Source of the DNA: Hyphococcus aureus
GTDB lineage: Bacteria > Pseudomonadota > Alphaproteobacteria > Caulobacterales > Parvularculaceae
Assembly (NCBI RefSeq): GCF_042643165.1
Contig: NZ_JBHRSH010000002.1
Location: 1,178,001 to 1,242,000 of the forward strand
Reading direction: 5' to 3'
DNA: 64,000 bases
The translations under genes and the position numbers were made by a program. Below the pieces are notes generated by a model. That model had not been told where the DNA came from. It did not search any database and saw only the letters and a program-made list of their open reading frames with translations. Below, in pieces: positions 7,667 through 17,132 of this stretch; the stretch's first letter is position 1; each line of letters starts with the position of its first letter.

Positions 7667-9304
7667 ATGCCGCGGAAGATTGCTCGCATCCTCATCGCCT
7701 TGCGCAAACTGCGCCGCCGGCTCCAGCGGGTGGATGTGCTTCGCGTCTGGACCCTGGCCGTCCTGATCGGCGCCGCCGCGGCCTATGGCGTGATCGGATT
7801 TCGTTTCGCCATCGATGCGGTTTCCAGCCTTGCCTTTGGCGAAGATGAAGGCGGCGTTGTCAGCGGCGCGGCGTCCCTCACCACATGGCGCGCCTGGGCG
7901 GCGCCAGTTATCGGGGGCTTCGTCGTTTCCGGCATTCTTTACCTTGCCGACAGGTTCAAATGGCTGACAGGCGGGCGCGGCCAGGGGGTCGCCGACGTGA
8001 TCGAAGCGCGTGCGGTGACGGGCGGGCATATCTCTTTGCGCGCAGGCCTTGCCGCCGCCACAGTCTCCGCTGTCTCTATCGGCGCCGGCGGCAGCGCCGG
8101 CCGTGAAGGCCCGGCCGTCCATCTCGGCGCAACCATCGCATCCATATTGAACCGCAAACTTGGTTTCACAGCCAAACACCGGCGCGCGCTTCTTGGCTGC
8201 GGCGCAGCGGCGGCGGTCTCGGCGAGCTTTAACGCGCCGGTCGCCGGCGTTCTCTTCGCGCTTGAAGTCATTCTTGGCAATTACGCCTTGTCGATGTTCG
8301 GCCCTATCGCGGCGGCGAGCGTCGCTGCGGCGATCGTGACGCGCATTCACCTTGGCGACTTTCCCGCTTTCGCACCGCCGGACTATGGGGCGGTCCATAA
8401 CACAATTGATGTTCCCCTCGCCGCACTTCTCGGTGTTTTCTGCGGCCTTGTTGCATCCGGCTTCTTGCAGGCGGTCGAAAGAATGACGGTCAGCGTGCGC
8501 GAGTTTGCACAGAACCGGAACATCTCCTACCTGCTGCTTCCACCCATTGGCGGCGTCATCGTAGGCTTTATCGGAATTTTTTATCCGGAAGTGTTCGGCG
8601 TCGGCTATGAAGCCGTAACCAAAGCGCTCAATGGCGATTACGCCATACATCTTCTGGTTATCCTTGTGCTGATGAAAGCGGCGGCGACGGCGGTGACGCT
8701 TTCCTGCCGCTTTGGCGGCGGTGTGTTTTCTCCGGGGCTTGTGATCGGCGCTTTCATGGGCGCAGCCTTCGGCGCCGGTCTCAGCCAGATATTTCCGGGC
8801 GCCACGGCCAGCCCCGTTTACTACGCCATGATCGGCATGGGGGCCGTCAGCGGCGCCATTCTTGGCGCGCCGATTTCAACAACGCTTATTGTCTTCGAAC
8901 TCACCGGCGAATATGGCATCACCGTGTCGCTGATGGTTGCTGTCGCTATTGCAACGCTCATCACGCAGTGGACATGTGGCCGGTCATTCTTCCACTGGCA
9001 GTTGTCGCGGCGAGGCTATGACCTTTCCGAAGGCCCCCAAGGCATCATCCTCAAAACCATGCGCGTGCGTGAGGTCATGGAGAAAATGCCGCCGGGCTCG
9101 CCCCTGCCAGCGGACGCCGATCGCCTTGAAACCGGACAGTCGCTTGGCGCCGCGCTCGCAAAACTGAACGAAGCGGAAGAACACGGCCTTCCTGTCGTCG
9201 ACGCTGCGGACAAGGATCAGATCGTCGGCTATCTGTCACGGGTGAAGGCGCTGGCCGCCTATAACAAAGCGCTGATCGACGAACATATCGAGCACCACAC
9301 CTGA
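7667..9304 (+). CDS. ClC-family chloride channel/antiporter with a C-terminal CBS segment
   Basis: This 545-residue membrane protein has about ten to twelve hydrophobic helices. It carries the ClC signature GSAGREGPAVHLGA near residue 145; the Glu of GREGP is the gating glutamate of Cl-/H+ exchangers. GGGVFSPGLVIGAFMGAAFG and GAVSGAILGAPISTTLIVFE are the later conserved blocks. The last 80 residues (VREVMEKMPPGSPL to the end) form one CBS-like unit. It is probably an inner-membrane chloride/proton exchanger. It is convergent with the squalene/phytoene-synthase-like gene, four bases apart. Confidence 0.9.
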   Translation: MPRKIARILIALRKLRRRLQRVDVLRVWTLAVLIGAAAAYGVIGFRFAIDAVSSLAFGEDEGGVVSGAASLTTWRAWAAPVIGGFVVSGILYLADRFKWLTGGRGQGVADVIEARAVTGGHISLRAGLAAATVSAVSIGAGGSAGREGPAVHLGATIASILNRKLGFTAKHRRALLGCGAAAAVSASFNAPVAGVLFALEVILGNYALSMFGPIAAASVAAAIVTRIHLGDFPAFAPPDYGAVHNTIDVPLAALLGVFCGLVASGFLQAVERMTVSVREFAQNRNISYLLLPPIGGVIVGFIGIFYPEVFGVGYEAVTKALNGDYAIHLLVILVLMKAAATAVTLSCRFGGGVFSPGLVIGAFMGAAFGAGLSQIFPGATASPVYYAMIGMGAVSGAILGAPISTTLIVFELTGEYGITVSLMVAVAIATLITQWTCGRSFFHWQLSRRGYDLSEGPQGIILKTMRVREVMEKMPPGSPLPADADRLETGQSLGAALAKLNEAEEHGLPVVDAADKDQIVGYLSRVKALAAYNKALIDEHIEHHT

Positions 9305-9308
9305 CGCC

Positions 9309-10028
9309 TCAAAAGCGTGCGAAAGCCATCGCGAAAAAAAGCCTGGCGCGCTTGCGCAATGGCGCCCGCGTCAGACCATTGCGCAGATAGAGCGGCGTCA
9401 ACGATAGATGAAGAAGCGCCGGCGAAAATTCCGGCTCCGCTTTCGACAAAGCCGTCGCCGCCGTTTTGTATAGCGCCGCGGCATGGGCGCCGATTTTATC
9501 AGCAAGTCTGGGCGCCATGATCCGGCCCTCTCGCGCCATGGCGAAAGCAACTCCCGCGCTCGCGGCGGCGGCGGCAAGCGCTTCGTCGCCGCCAGCGATC
9601 TCAACCGCCAGCGCATCAAGCGCACCTTCGCTCTCCCCCAACCACTCGCCAAGATCTTCGACAGAGGTAAAGCCTTCGCCATATAGCGAACGCGCCGACA
9701 CATCGATGACCTTATCCAGCCGCCCGGCCCAGCGCGCGTCGACAAGCGGCGTCGCCGCCGCAGCCTCCAGCACCGGATGGGCCTGAGGAGCGGCGCCATC
9801 CCGAATTGCTTCCAACCCTTCACGCCACCACTGCAACCGGATTTCGCCAAGCGGCGGTTCACTCACCTGCGACGGAATGCGCCGCAATTCAATGCGGAGC
9901 GCTGCCAACGCCAGCAAAGCATTTTGCAGCGGGCTTTTCGCATATTGTGCGGCCAGCCAGCGATCTTCGTCCTGCTCGCGGACGAGGCTGGAACAATGAT
10001 CCCGGCTCAGTGTTGGTGTTTGTGACAT
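9309..10028 (-). CDS. Squalene/phytoene synthase-family protein (non-catalytic-looking)
   Basis: This is a protein of about 239 residues. RDHCSSLVREQDEDRWLAAQ, RIELRRIPSQVSEPPLGEIR and LQWWREGLEAI are typical of the short alphaproteobacterial squalene/phytoene synthase relatives, which include homologs of the mitochondrial complex I assembly factor NDUFAF6. The paired DxxxD motifs of true synthases are not evident; the region gives EDLGEWLGESEGAL instead. An assembly or lipid-related role is therefore more likely than prenyl condensation. The ATG at 10028 is chosen over an upstream in-frame TTG. Confidence 0.65.
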   Translation of the reverse strand: MSQTPTLSRDHCSSLVREQDEDRWLAAQYAKSPLQNALLALAALRIELRRIPSQVSEPPLGEIRLQWWREGLEAIRDGAAPQAHPVLEAAAATPLVDARWAGRLDKVIDVSARSLYGEGFTSVEDLGEWLGESEGALDALAVEIAGGDEALAAAAASAGVAFAMAREGRIMAPRLADKIGAHAAALYKTAATALSKAEPEFSPALLHLSLTPLYLRNGLTRAPLRKRARLFFAMAFARF

Positions 10029-10206
10029 CCGCGCCAATCAATGACAGGTCGGCGGCGGTGTAAAGAGAACAACTTTTCATGAACATTCGGCGAGGCTTAG
10101 TTTTTCTATCGACAGCGCTGAAATGACCAAACGAGATGTCAAAAAGCGCGGTTGCACTGCAGCGACGGCTTGCATAGATAGCGCGCATAGCAAATGAGAG
10201 GCGAAA

Positions 10207-10806
10207 ATGGCGATCAACTTACCTGATCTTCCCTATGACAAGAGCGCGCTGGCACCGCATATTTCGAAGGAAACGCTCGAATTTCACCACGACAAACACC
10301 ACGCCGCCTATGTGGACAAAACCAACGCCGCTATCAAAGGAACAGACCTTGATAATGCGTCGATTGAAGAGATCGTGAAAGCGGCCGCGGAAAAAGGCGA
10401 TCAAGGCCTTTTCAATAACGCAGCCCAGACCTGGAATCACACATTCTACTGGAATTCCATGAGCCCAAAGGGCGGCGGCGCTCCTTCAGGCCAGCTTGCA
10501 GAATTGATCAACTCCGCTTTTGGCGATTACGAAGGCTTCAAAAAGGCTTTCGCTGACGCTGGCGCTACACAATTCGGTTCAGGCTGGGCTTGGCTCGTGG
10601 CCAAGGACGGCAAGCTTGAAGTGCGCAAGACGCTGAACGCCGAAACGCCGCTGACCGAAGCTGGCGTCACGCCGCTCCTCACCATGGATGTGTGGGAACA
10701 CGCTTATTACCTCGATTACCAGAACAAGCGGCCGGATTATATTTCGACCTTCCTCGACAAGCTTGTGAACTGGGATTTCGCCAGCGACAATCTGCGGAAC
10801 GCATAA
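10207..10806 (+). CDS. sodB: Iron superoxide dismutase
   Basis: This 199-residue cytosolic protein has all four metal ligands in place: His in PHISKETLEFHHDKHH, His in AAQTWNHTFYW, and Asp and His in TMDVWEHAYYLDYQNKRPDY. The Gln of NNAAQTWNH is the residue characteristic of iron-type enzymes. It dismutates superoxide. It is convergent with secF, with an inverted repeat between the two. Confidence 0.96.
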   Translation: MAINLPDLPYDKSALAPHISKETLEFHHDKHHAAYVDKTNAAIKGTDLDNASIEEIVKAAAEKGDQGLFNNAAQTWNHTFYWNSMSPKGGGAPSGQLAELINSAFGDYEGFKKAFADAGATQFGSGWAWLVAKDGKLEVRKTLNAETPLTEAGVTPLLTMDVWEHAYYLDYQNKRPDYISTFLDKLVNWDFASDNLRNA

Positions 10807-10829
10807 GCATTCCGCATTAGCCAATCATT

Positions 10830-10875
10830 GAAAGCCGTTTCGCGCCGAGCTTAAGCTCCGACCGGAACGGCTTTC
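10830..10875. repeat. Nested inverted repeat between convergent sodB and secF
   Basis: GAAAGCCGTT (10830-10839) is the exact reverse complement of AACGGCTTTC (10866-10875). Inside lies the perfect 12-bp palindrome GAGCTTAAGCTC (10847-10858), which contains the secF stop. No T tract follows on either strand, so it could be a weak bidirectional transcription end or a pausing structure. Half of it lies inside the secF coding region. Confidence 0.35.
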
Positions 10876-11816
10876 GACCAGTCGCGTTTGACGCCTGTCG
10901 CGAGCAGGAAGGGCGATGCGACAAAGATCGACGAATAAGTCCCGATCACAATCCCCCAGATCATAGCCAGCGTGAAACCGCGCAAAACCTCTCCGCCGAA
11001 AATCACCAGCGCCATCAACGCGAGCATCGTCGTGCCGGACGTCATGATAGTGCGGGTCAGCGTGTCATTGATGGAGAGGTCGAGAAGCTCCGCCAGGGGT
11101 TTTTGTTTGAACTTGCGCAAATTCTCCCGCACGCGGTCATAAACGACGACCGTGTCGTTCATGGAATAACCGACTATGGTCAGGATCGCGGCGATAATCG
11201 CGAGATTGAACTCAAGCCGCGTCACCGCAAACATGCCGAGCGTGATGATGACGTCGTGGACCAGCGCGATGATCGCGCCCAGAGAAAACTGCCATTCGAA
11301 ACGCAGCCAGATGTAGATCAGCATCATGCCAATCGCGAGAGCAACGGCAAGCGCGCCTTTCTGAACAAGTTCACCGGAAACCGTCGGACCGACAACTTCC
11401 ACTTTGCGGAAGTTGACGCCATCGCCCAACAGCGTGCGCATTGCGTCCTGCACAGCGATAGACGCCGCCTGTTGCGCCGTCTCTCCTGCGGTTTCGTCGT
11501 CGCTATCGTCGGCTTCCTGTTGCGAAATGCGGATCAGCACCGCCTCATCCGCATCTGCGAAGTCTTTGATTGTCTGAACGTCGACGCTGCCAAGACCGAG
11601 ATCGGAAACGGCCGTCCGCACCGCCGCAACATCAATCGGCTCATCATCGGCGACCTCAATCGTCACCCCGCCTTTGAAGTCGACGCCAAAATTAAGGCCG
11701 AGGGTGAACAGCGCGCCAAGCGACGCGACCACCAGAATCGCTGAAAAGACGAGCGCTATAAAGCGCATCCGCGTAAAACCGATGGAGGTGTTGTCCGGGA
11801 TCAGTTTGAGCAACAT
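10851..11816 (-). CDS. secF: Protein translocase subunit SecF
   Basis: This 321-residue integral membrane protein has six membrane segments. Its conserved blocks include LGLNFGVDFKGG after the first helix, SMNDTVVVYDRVRENLRKF and NDTLTRTIMTSGTTMLA. SecF acts with SecD to pull and release exported proteins on the periplasmic side using the proton gradient. It is the last gene of a yajC-secD-secF operon, nine bases after secD. The periplasmic loop contains an acidic insert (DDSDDETAGE). Confidence 0.96.
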   Translation of the reverse strand: MLLKLIPDNTSIGFTRMRFIALVFSAILVVASLGALFTLGLNFGVDFKGGVTIEVADDEPIDVAAVRTAVSDLGLGSVDVQTIKDFADADEAVLIRISQQEADDSDDETAGETAQQAASIAVQDAMRTLLGDGVNFRKVEVVGPTVSGELVQKGALAVALAIGMMLIYIWLRFEWQFSLGAIIALVHDVIITLGMFAVTRLEFNLAIIAAILTIVGYSMNDTVVVYDRVRENLRKFKQKPLAELLDLSINDTLTRTIMTSGTTMLALMALVIFGGEVLRGFTLAMIWGIVIGTYSSIFVASPFLLATGVKRDWSKAVPVGA

Positions 11817-11825
11817 CGACCGCCC

Positions 11826-13457
11826 CTAAAGTTTGATTTCTTTTGGACGCTTGGAGAGGAGATATCCCCCAGCGAACAAACGCGTCAGCACATAAGCGGT
11901 GAAAACCGATGTCACGACCCCAACCGCAAGCGTAATGGCGAAGCCGCGCACAGGTCCGGCGCCGAGCTGGAACATGATCAGCGCCGCCAGGAACGTCGTG
12001 ATGTTAGCGTCGATAATCGCCGAACGCGCCTTGTCGTAGCCGGTTTCAGCCGCCTTGATCGGAGTCTTTCCGGCGAAGAGTTCTTCGCGGATACGCTCAA
12101 AGATGAGCACATTGGCGTCCACCGCCATACCGATGGTCAACACGATGCCCGCGATACCCGGCAGTGTCAGCGTTGAGCCCAGCAGGGATAGAACGCCCGC
12201 AATCAGGATGACGTTGGCGATCAGCGCGAAGTCGGCGTAGACGCCGAAACGGCCATAGCTGATGATCATGTAAATGATGACAGCAAGGAAGCCGATGATC
12301 AGCGCCTTCGCGCCGGCCTCGACTGAATCCTGCCCAAGCTGCGCGCCGACGGAGCGCTGTTCAATGGTGTTGAGTTCAGCCGGCAAGGCGCCGGACCGGA
12401 TCAACAACGCGGTGTCAAAGGCTTCCTGCGCGGTGAAACTACCGGTGATGCGACCCTGGCCTTGCGTAATCGCAGACTGAATCGTCGGCGCCGAGATGAT
12501 CTCATTGTCGAGAACAATGGCGAAGATCGAGCCTATATTATTGCGCGTATAGTCAGCGAAGCGCCGCGCGCCACGGTTATCGAAACCGAAATTGATCTGG
12601 AAACCACCGTCGGGGTCCGGCGCCGATGACGCATCAACAACCATGTCGCCGGTGACTTCCGCGTCTTCGTAGAGAACCAGTCCCGGCCGGCCCGACCCTT
12701 CGAGGCTCGCGAATTCGACATACATACGTCCCGGAGGAAGAAGGCCCGCCTGCGCGTCGGCGAAACTCACCGTCGGATCCATCCGGTGAAAACTGAGCTG
12801 TCCCGTGCGATTGATCAGCGCTTTCAGCGCTTCCGGATCATTATCGCCAGGCACCTGCACAACGATGCGATCAACGCCTTGAGGCGCGATCAGCACTTCC
12901 TTGTTGCCGGCGGGGTCGATACGCCGGCGCACGACTTCAATCGAATCGCGCACAGCTTCGTCAGACCAGTAACGCGCCGCCTCCGGCGTCATCGCAACTT
13001 CAAAACGCTGCCCGTCAACATTCAAACTATAAGCGCGGATGCCAAGCCCCAACGCGCCGCCAACACCGCCGCGGGTCAAGCCGCGCAAGCGTTCTTCCGC
13101 CTGTTCAGCGTCCGCCGGATCAGCGATCAGCAGCGTGATCGTGCGGGTCTCGTCATCGTAAGAAAGGCTTTCAACCGAGATACGCTCTTTGCCAGCCGCC
13201 CGGTTAGGCCGCAATTCCCGTCGGACATCCCCCATCAGCGCCTTCATCCGGTCGTCGATCACCTTCGCCGTATCGACGCTGAGCATGAGATGCGAGCCGC
13301 CCTGAAGATCGAGGCCGAGATTGATCGTCCCCTTGGGCATGAAGCCCGGCAGGCTATTCCGGGCGTCCCCGGAGAGAAGATTGGGAACCGCGAAAAGCGC
13401 GCCAAGAAACACAATCAGCGCGACGCCGGCAATCTGGAATTTTGAAAACTGAAGCAT
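11826..13457 (-). CDS. secD: Protein translocase subunit SecD
   Basis: This 543-residue protein has an N-terminal membrane helix and the marker LGLDLQGGSHLMLSVD. Periplasmic P1 and head domains follow, and the C-terminal block has five membrane helices including GMAVDANVLIFERIREEL. It is the partner of SecF in Sec-dependent export. It follows yajC in the same direction. The length is normal and no defects are seen. Confidence 0.97.
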   Translation of the reverse strand: MLQFSKFQIAGVALIVFLGALFAVPNLLSGDARNSLPGFMPKGTINLGLDLQGGSHLMLSVDTAKVIDDRMKALMGDVRRELRPNRAAGKERISVESLSYDDETRTITLLIADPADAEQAEERLRGLTRGGVGGALGLGIRAYSLNVDGQRFEVAMTPEAARYWSDEAVRDSIEVVRRRIDPAGNKEVLIAPQGVDRIVVQVPGDNDPEALKALINRTGQLSFHRMDPTVSFADAQAGLLPPGRMYVEFASLEGSGRPGLVLYEDAEVTGDMVVDASSAPDPDGGFQINFGFDNRGARRFADYTRNNIGSIFAIVLDNEIISAPTIQSAITQGQGRITGSFTAQEAFDTALLIRSGALPAELNTIEQRSVGAQLGQDSVEAGAKALIIGFLAVIIYMIISYGRFGVYADFALIANVILIAGVLSLLGSTLTLPGIAGIVLTIGMAVDANVLIFERIREELFAGKTPIKAAETGYDKARSAIIDANITTFLAALIMFQLGAGPVRGFAITLAVGVVTSVFTAYVLTRLFAGGYLLSKRPKEIKL

Positions 13458-13510
13458 GAGGATCAGCCCGGTTTCGGCGCCTCAAGCGCCGTATTTTACT
13501 TGCGACGCGA

Positions 13511-13840
13511 TTAGTCGTTGGCGGGCGGCTGCGGCTTGGTGCGAACGTCGCTGAGCGTCGATTTCACGACTTTCACCGTCACATTATCAGCCAGCTCGAC
13601 CATCACCTCTTCGCCTTCGAGGACTTTTGTCACCTTGCCGACAATGCCGCCCGCCGTGACCACGATATCGCCGCGGCGAACATTCGACACCATTTCCTGA
13701 TGTTTTTTGCGCGCCGTCATCTGAGGGCGGATCAGGAGGAAATAGAAAATCACGAAAATCAGAACCGGAAACGCCAGATTGAGAATCGGGTTCGGCGCGG
13801 CGGCCTCGGCGGCCTGCGCATAAGCGGGCGAAAAGAACAT
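13511..13840 (-). CDS. yajC: Preprotein translocase accessory subunit YajC
   Basis: This 109-residue protein has a single N-terminal membrane helix (LNLAFPVLIFVIFYFLLIRP). The conserved cytosolic segment QMTARKKHQEMVSNVRRGD and VVTAGGIVGKVTKV follows. It associates with SecDF. It is the first gene of the minus-strand yajC-secD-secF operon, and the roughly 230 bases upstream to 14073 should hold the shared promoter. Confidence 0.95.
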   Translation of the reverse strand: MFFSPAYAQAAEAAAPNPILNLAFPVLIFVIFYFLLIRPQMTARKKHQEMVSNVRRGDIVVTAGGIVGKVTKVLEGEEVMVELADNVTVKVVKSTLSDVRTKPQPPAND

Positions 13841-14073
13841 CAGCAGATAACTCCCTCGGGAAGCGGACCGGGCCGCCAGGTAATTTGTTTTCTTATGGCC
13901 CCATCATACAAACACATGGGCCCGGTAAGGTCCGCGGGATATATAGCCATCCAAGGTCCGGTTGCAATGCGCCCGGCCGCCCTTTTCCCCTTCCCCGGCG
14001 GACGGCGCAGGAATTGCTGGCCATTGCCGCCGGATCATTGAAAGACCGGCATGCAAAACAGGATCAACGTTAA

Positions 14074-15540
14074 ATGGGCGCAATAACCCTCATTCTAGGC
14101 CTCGACGGCGCCGACAACCGCCTGATCGACCGGATGATCGCGGGCGGTGAGGCGCCCAATTTCGCCCGCCTGAAGGAGCGGTCTGCGACGTTTGAGCTTG
14201 AAAACGATCCGGGTCAGGGCAACGTCCAGTACTGGACCTCCGCCGCCATAGGCGAGAACCCCGCCCATCACGGCCATTATTTCTACCTGCAATTCCGGCC
14301 CGACACCTATGACATCGTCGCCGACGATGAGATCGGCCTGCCCCAAGTGACCCCCTTCTGGAAACAGCTCGACGGCGAAGGCTATCGTGGAGCCGTCGTC
14401 GACTGGTACGAGATGCCGGTGACCCCCCTCGCCCATGGAGAGGTGCTGCATCGCTGGTTCGCCCACGAGCCGCTGACCCACACGGTCTTTCACCCGCCTG
14501 AATTGCAGAAGGAGACGGCGCGATACGCCGAGGGCGATCCCATCGCTGAAGGGTTCGCGAGCCGGCCGCGCGAGGGCGCCGCCGCCATGCAGGAATTCCT
14601 CACCCGCGTCTTCAAGCGCGTGGACATCAAGACGTCCTTTTTCGCCGATCAGCTGCGCGGGAAGCAGTATGATTTTTACATCGCCTGCCTCTCCGAGGCG
14701 CATAATGTCGGCCACTACTACATGGAAGTGGAGGATGAACTGCACGCCCTCCACGATCCGGAAATCGCCGGCGCGATCGGCAAGCCGCTGACAGAATGTT
14801 ACCGCCGCCTCGACAAGGCGATTGGCGCGATCATCTCAGCCGCCGGAGACGACGCGAATATCTTTCTGCTTGGTGGGCCGTGCATGGAGAAGTTCATCAG
14901 CGCCAATGACGCCCTGGACGAAATCGTGCGGCGCGTGGATGTTGGTTATGCGGCGGCGCTGACGACTGCGGAAACGGCGAAGAAAACCTATCACTCGCTG
15001 ATCCCGCAATCCCTTCGAAACCGCGTCGCGCCGCTGGCGCGCTGGGCGCGCCGCCGCCTTGCGAAAAACGCCTATGAGGGCCGGCGCTTTTTCGCTGTTC
15101 CGCATAATGACAATGCCGGCGCCATCCGTATCAATCTCAAGGGCCGCGAGAAATTCGGAACCGTCGCGCCCGGCAATGAATATCAGTCCGTGATCGAAGA
15201 AATCCGCGAAGGCGTTTCCTCTTTCATTAACCCTGCAACCGGTCGCTCCATCGTTGGCCGCGTGATCGACACGTCGAAAGAATTCGACGGGCCGTATCGC
15301 GATCTCCTGCCCGATGTCTTTATCGAATGGGACCGCACCGACACCCATGGCGATTTTTCAAGGCTCGTCTCCCCGTCGCTGGGCGAGGTCGAGGTCACGC
15401 ATCATGCGCGCACCGGCGATCACAGCCCGCTGGGCTTTTTCTGGGCGCCTCCCGCCTTCGCTGACGCCATTGTCGCGCGCCCGAAAGACGTCACCGCGCC
15501 GATCCTCGCCTGTGTCCGCCGCGCGCCGCCCCGTCCCTAG
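14074..15540 (+). CDS. Alkaline-phosphatase-superfamily phosphodiesterase/nucleotide pyrophosphatase-like protein, copy 1
   Basis: This 488-residue protein begins with the metal-binding block ILGLDGADNRLIDRMIAGG. It then has the likely nucleophile region QYWTSAAIGENPAHHGHYFY, and later SEAHNVGHYYMEVEDE and GDHSPLGFFWAPP, which supply further metal ligands of the type I phosphodiesterase fold. No signal peptide is visible, so it should be cytosolic. It is followed 95 bases later by a close paralog. Substrate unknown; homologs in other bacteria are often near surface-polysaccharide genes, but no such link is visible here. Confidence 0.8.
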   Translation: MGAITLILGLDGADNRLIDRMIAGGEAPNFARLKERSATFELENDPGQGNVQYWTSAAIGENPAHHGHYFYLQFRPDTYDIVADDEIGLPQVTPFWKQLDGEGYRGAVVDWYEMPVTPLAHGEVLHRWFAHEPLTHTVFHPPELQKETARYAEGDPIAEGFASRPREGAAAMQEFLTRVFKRVDIKTSFFADQLRGKQYDFYIACLSEAHNVGHYYMEVEDELHALHDPEIAGAIGKPLTECYRRLDKAIGAIISAAGDDANIFLLGGPCMEKFISANDALDEIVRRVDVGYAAALTTAETAKKTYHSLIPQSLRNRVAPLARWARRRLAKNAYEGRRFFAVPHNDNAGAIRINLKGREKFGTVAPGNEYQSVIEEIREGVSSFINPATGRSIVGRVIDTSKEFDGPYRDLLPDVFIEWDRTDTHGDFSRLVSPSLGEVEVTHHARTGDHSPLGFFWAPPAFADAIVARPKDVTAPILACVRRAPPRP

Positions 15541-15635
15541 ACGCTGCGCCCCTCTTTGTTAATCATGTCATCCGTGGCAGGCTTTTTGCTGCGATACGTC
15601 TTTTGATGACCGCAAAACGGGACTCGGGGAGAATT

Positions 15636-17132
15636 ATGCCGGCGAAAATACTGATGTTTGGCTTTGACGGGGCTGATCCGGCTTTCATGGACTCGCTGAT
15701 CGAGGCCGGAGAGCTGCCCAATTTCAAGCGCATCAGGGATCAGGCCGCTGTCCATCCGATCGAGAATGACGCCGCCCAAGGCGCCGCGCAGTTCTGGAAC
15801 AGCGCCTCCATCGGCGCCGGGATCGGCCATCACGGCCATTATTTTTTCATGCAGTTCAAGCCGGACACCTATGACATCCTGCCGAACCATGAATCCTCCA
15901 TTCGCGACATCACCCCTTTCTGGAACCGCCTCGACGACGAAGGCTATCGCGTCGCGGTCGTCGACTGGCATCGCATGCAGCCCAAGCCCATGCGCAACGG
16001 GCATCTGGTGGACAACTGGCTCGGTCACGATCCGCTGACGGAGACGATCTGGCATCCGCAATCGCTCGCCGAAGAAGGCGCCAAATTTTTCAAGGGCGAC
16101 GCCATCGGCGGCGGCTTTGAATTTAAGCCGAGAGAAACGGCGGAAGAGATTGGCGACTATCTCCATCACCTCTTCAACCGCATCAACAGCAAAACCGAGT
16201 TCTGCTGCGCGCAATTACGCGACCATGACTGGGATATGTTTATCTCCTGTTTCTCGGATGTGCATGATGTCGGCCATCACCTTTATCATCTCGAAGATGA
16301 AACCCATGAACTCTATGATCCGGAAATCGCGCGGATCATCAAAAAACCATTGTCGGATTGTTATCGCCGCGTCGACGCCGCCATCGGAAAGATTATCGAC
16401 GCGGCGGGCCCCGGCGCGCAACTCTTCGCCTATGGCGGGCCCGGCATGGAGCCGCTGATCAGCGCCAATTCGGCGATGGAGGAAATGCTCCGGCGCATTG
16501 ACTGGGGCGTCGAGGCGCCGCCGACCGTTGCGGAAACCGCGAAGAAAAGTTTTCACTCGCTTGTGCCCGTGAGCCTGCGCCGCAGGCTGGCGCCGCTCGC
16601 GCGCGCCGTGCGCCGGAAAGTCGCCGTCAGCGACTTCGCGCGCCGCCGCTTCTTCGCTGTTCCTCATAATGACAATTCCGGCGCTATTCGCATTAACGTC
16701 AAAGGCCGCGAAAAGCACGGCGTGGTCGAGCCCGGCGCCGATTATGACGCTGTCGTCAAAGAAATCACCGACGCCGTCATGACTTTCAAGAACGCCGACA
16801 CCGGCTTGCCGATCGCGAAACGGGTTGTGCGGATGCGCGGGCGGTTTGACGGTCCCTATGCGGAAGATCTGCCCGATCTGTTTGTGGACTGGGACCGCAG
16901 CACGGCGCCGAAAAATTTCAGCAAGATTGTCTCCGACATGTATGGCGAGATCGACCTGGCGCCGGTGCAGCGCACGGGCGATCACAACCCGAGCGGCTTT
17001 TTCTGGACCCCGCCCGAATTGGGCGACGTCAGCGCCGCCCTGCCCGAGCATATTACGGCGCCGATCATGGACGCCGTGCGGCGGCGTTGCGAGCCGTCCG
17101 GACATGCGGCGGCGAGCCAGGCGGCGGAGTAG
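15636..17132 (+). CDS. Alkaline-phosphatase-superfamily phosphodiesterase-like protein, copy 2
   Basis: This 498-residue tandem paralog of the gene before it shares the same landmarks: MFGFDGADPAFMDSLIEAGE, FWNSASIGAGIGHHGHYFF, SDVHDVGHHLYHLEDE, RRFFAVPHNDNSGAIRINVK and GDHNPSGFFWTPPE. The start at 15636 is chosen because GGGGAGA lies directly upstream and the aligned N-terminus matches copy 1. An in-frame ATG at 15603 would add 11 unsupported residues. The pair looks like an old duplication with retained active sites in both. Confidence 0.8.
   Translation: MPAKILMFGFDGADPAFMDSLIEAGELPNFKRIRDQAAVHPIENDAAQGAAQFWNSASIGAGIGHHGHYFFMQFKPDTYDILPNHESSIRDITPFWNRLDDEGYRVAVVDWHRMQPKPMRNGHLVDNWLGHDPLTETIWHPQSLAEEGAKFFKGDAIGGGFEFKPRETAEEIGDYLHHLFNRINSKTEFCCAQLRDHDWDMFISCFSDVHDVGHHLYHLEDETHELYDPEIARIIKKPLSDCYRRVDAAIGKIIDAAGPGAQLFAYGGPGMEPLISANSAMEEMLRRIDWGVEAPPTVAETAKKSFHSLVPVSLRRRLAPLARAVRRKVAVSDFARRRFFAVPHNDNSGAIRINVKGREKHGVVEPGADYDAVVKEITDAVMTFKNADTGLPIAKRVVRMRGRFDGPYAEDLPDLFVDWDRSTAPKNFSKIVSDMYGEIDLAPVQRTGDHNPSGFFWTPPELGDVSAALPEHITAPIMDAVRRRCEPSGHAAASQAAE

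Noticed and set aside
7649..8650. 333-codon minus-strand ORF opposite the ClC gene
   Set aside because: It is a shadow frame; the plus strand carries the full ClC signature GSAGREGP and membrane pattern.
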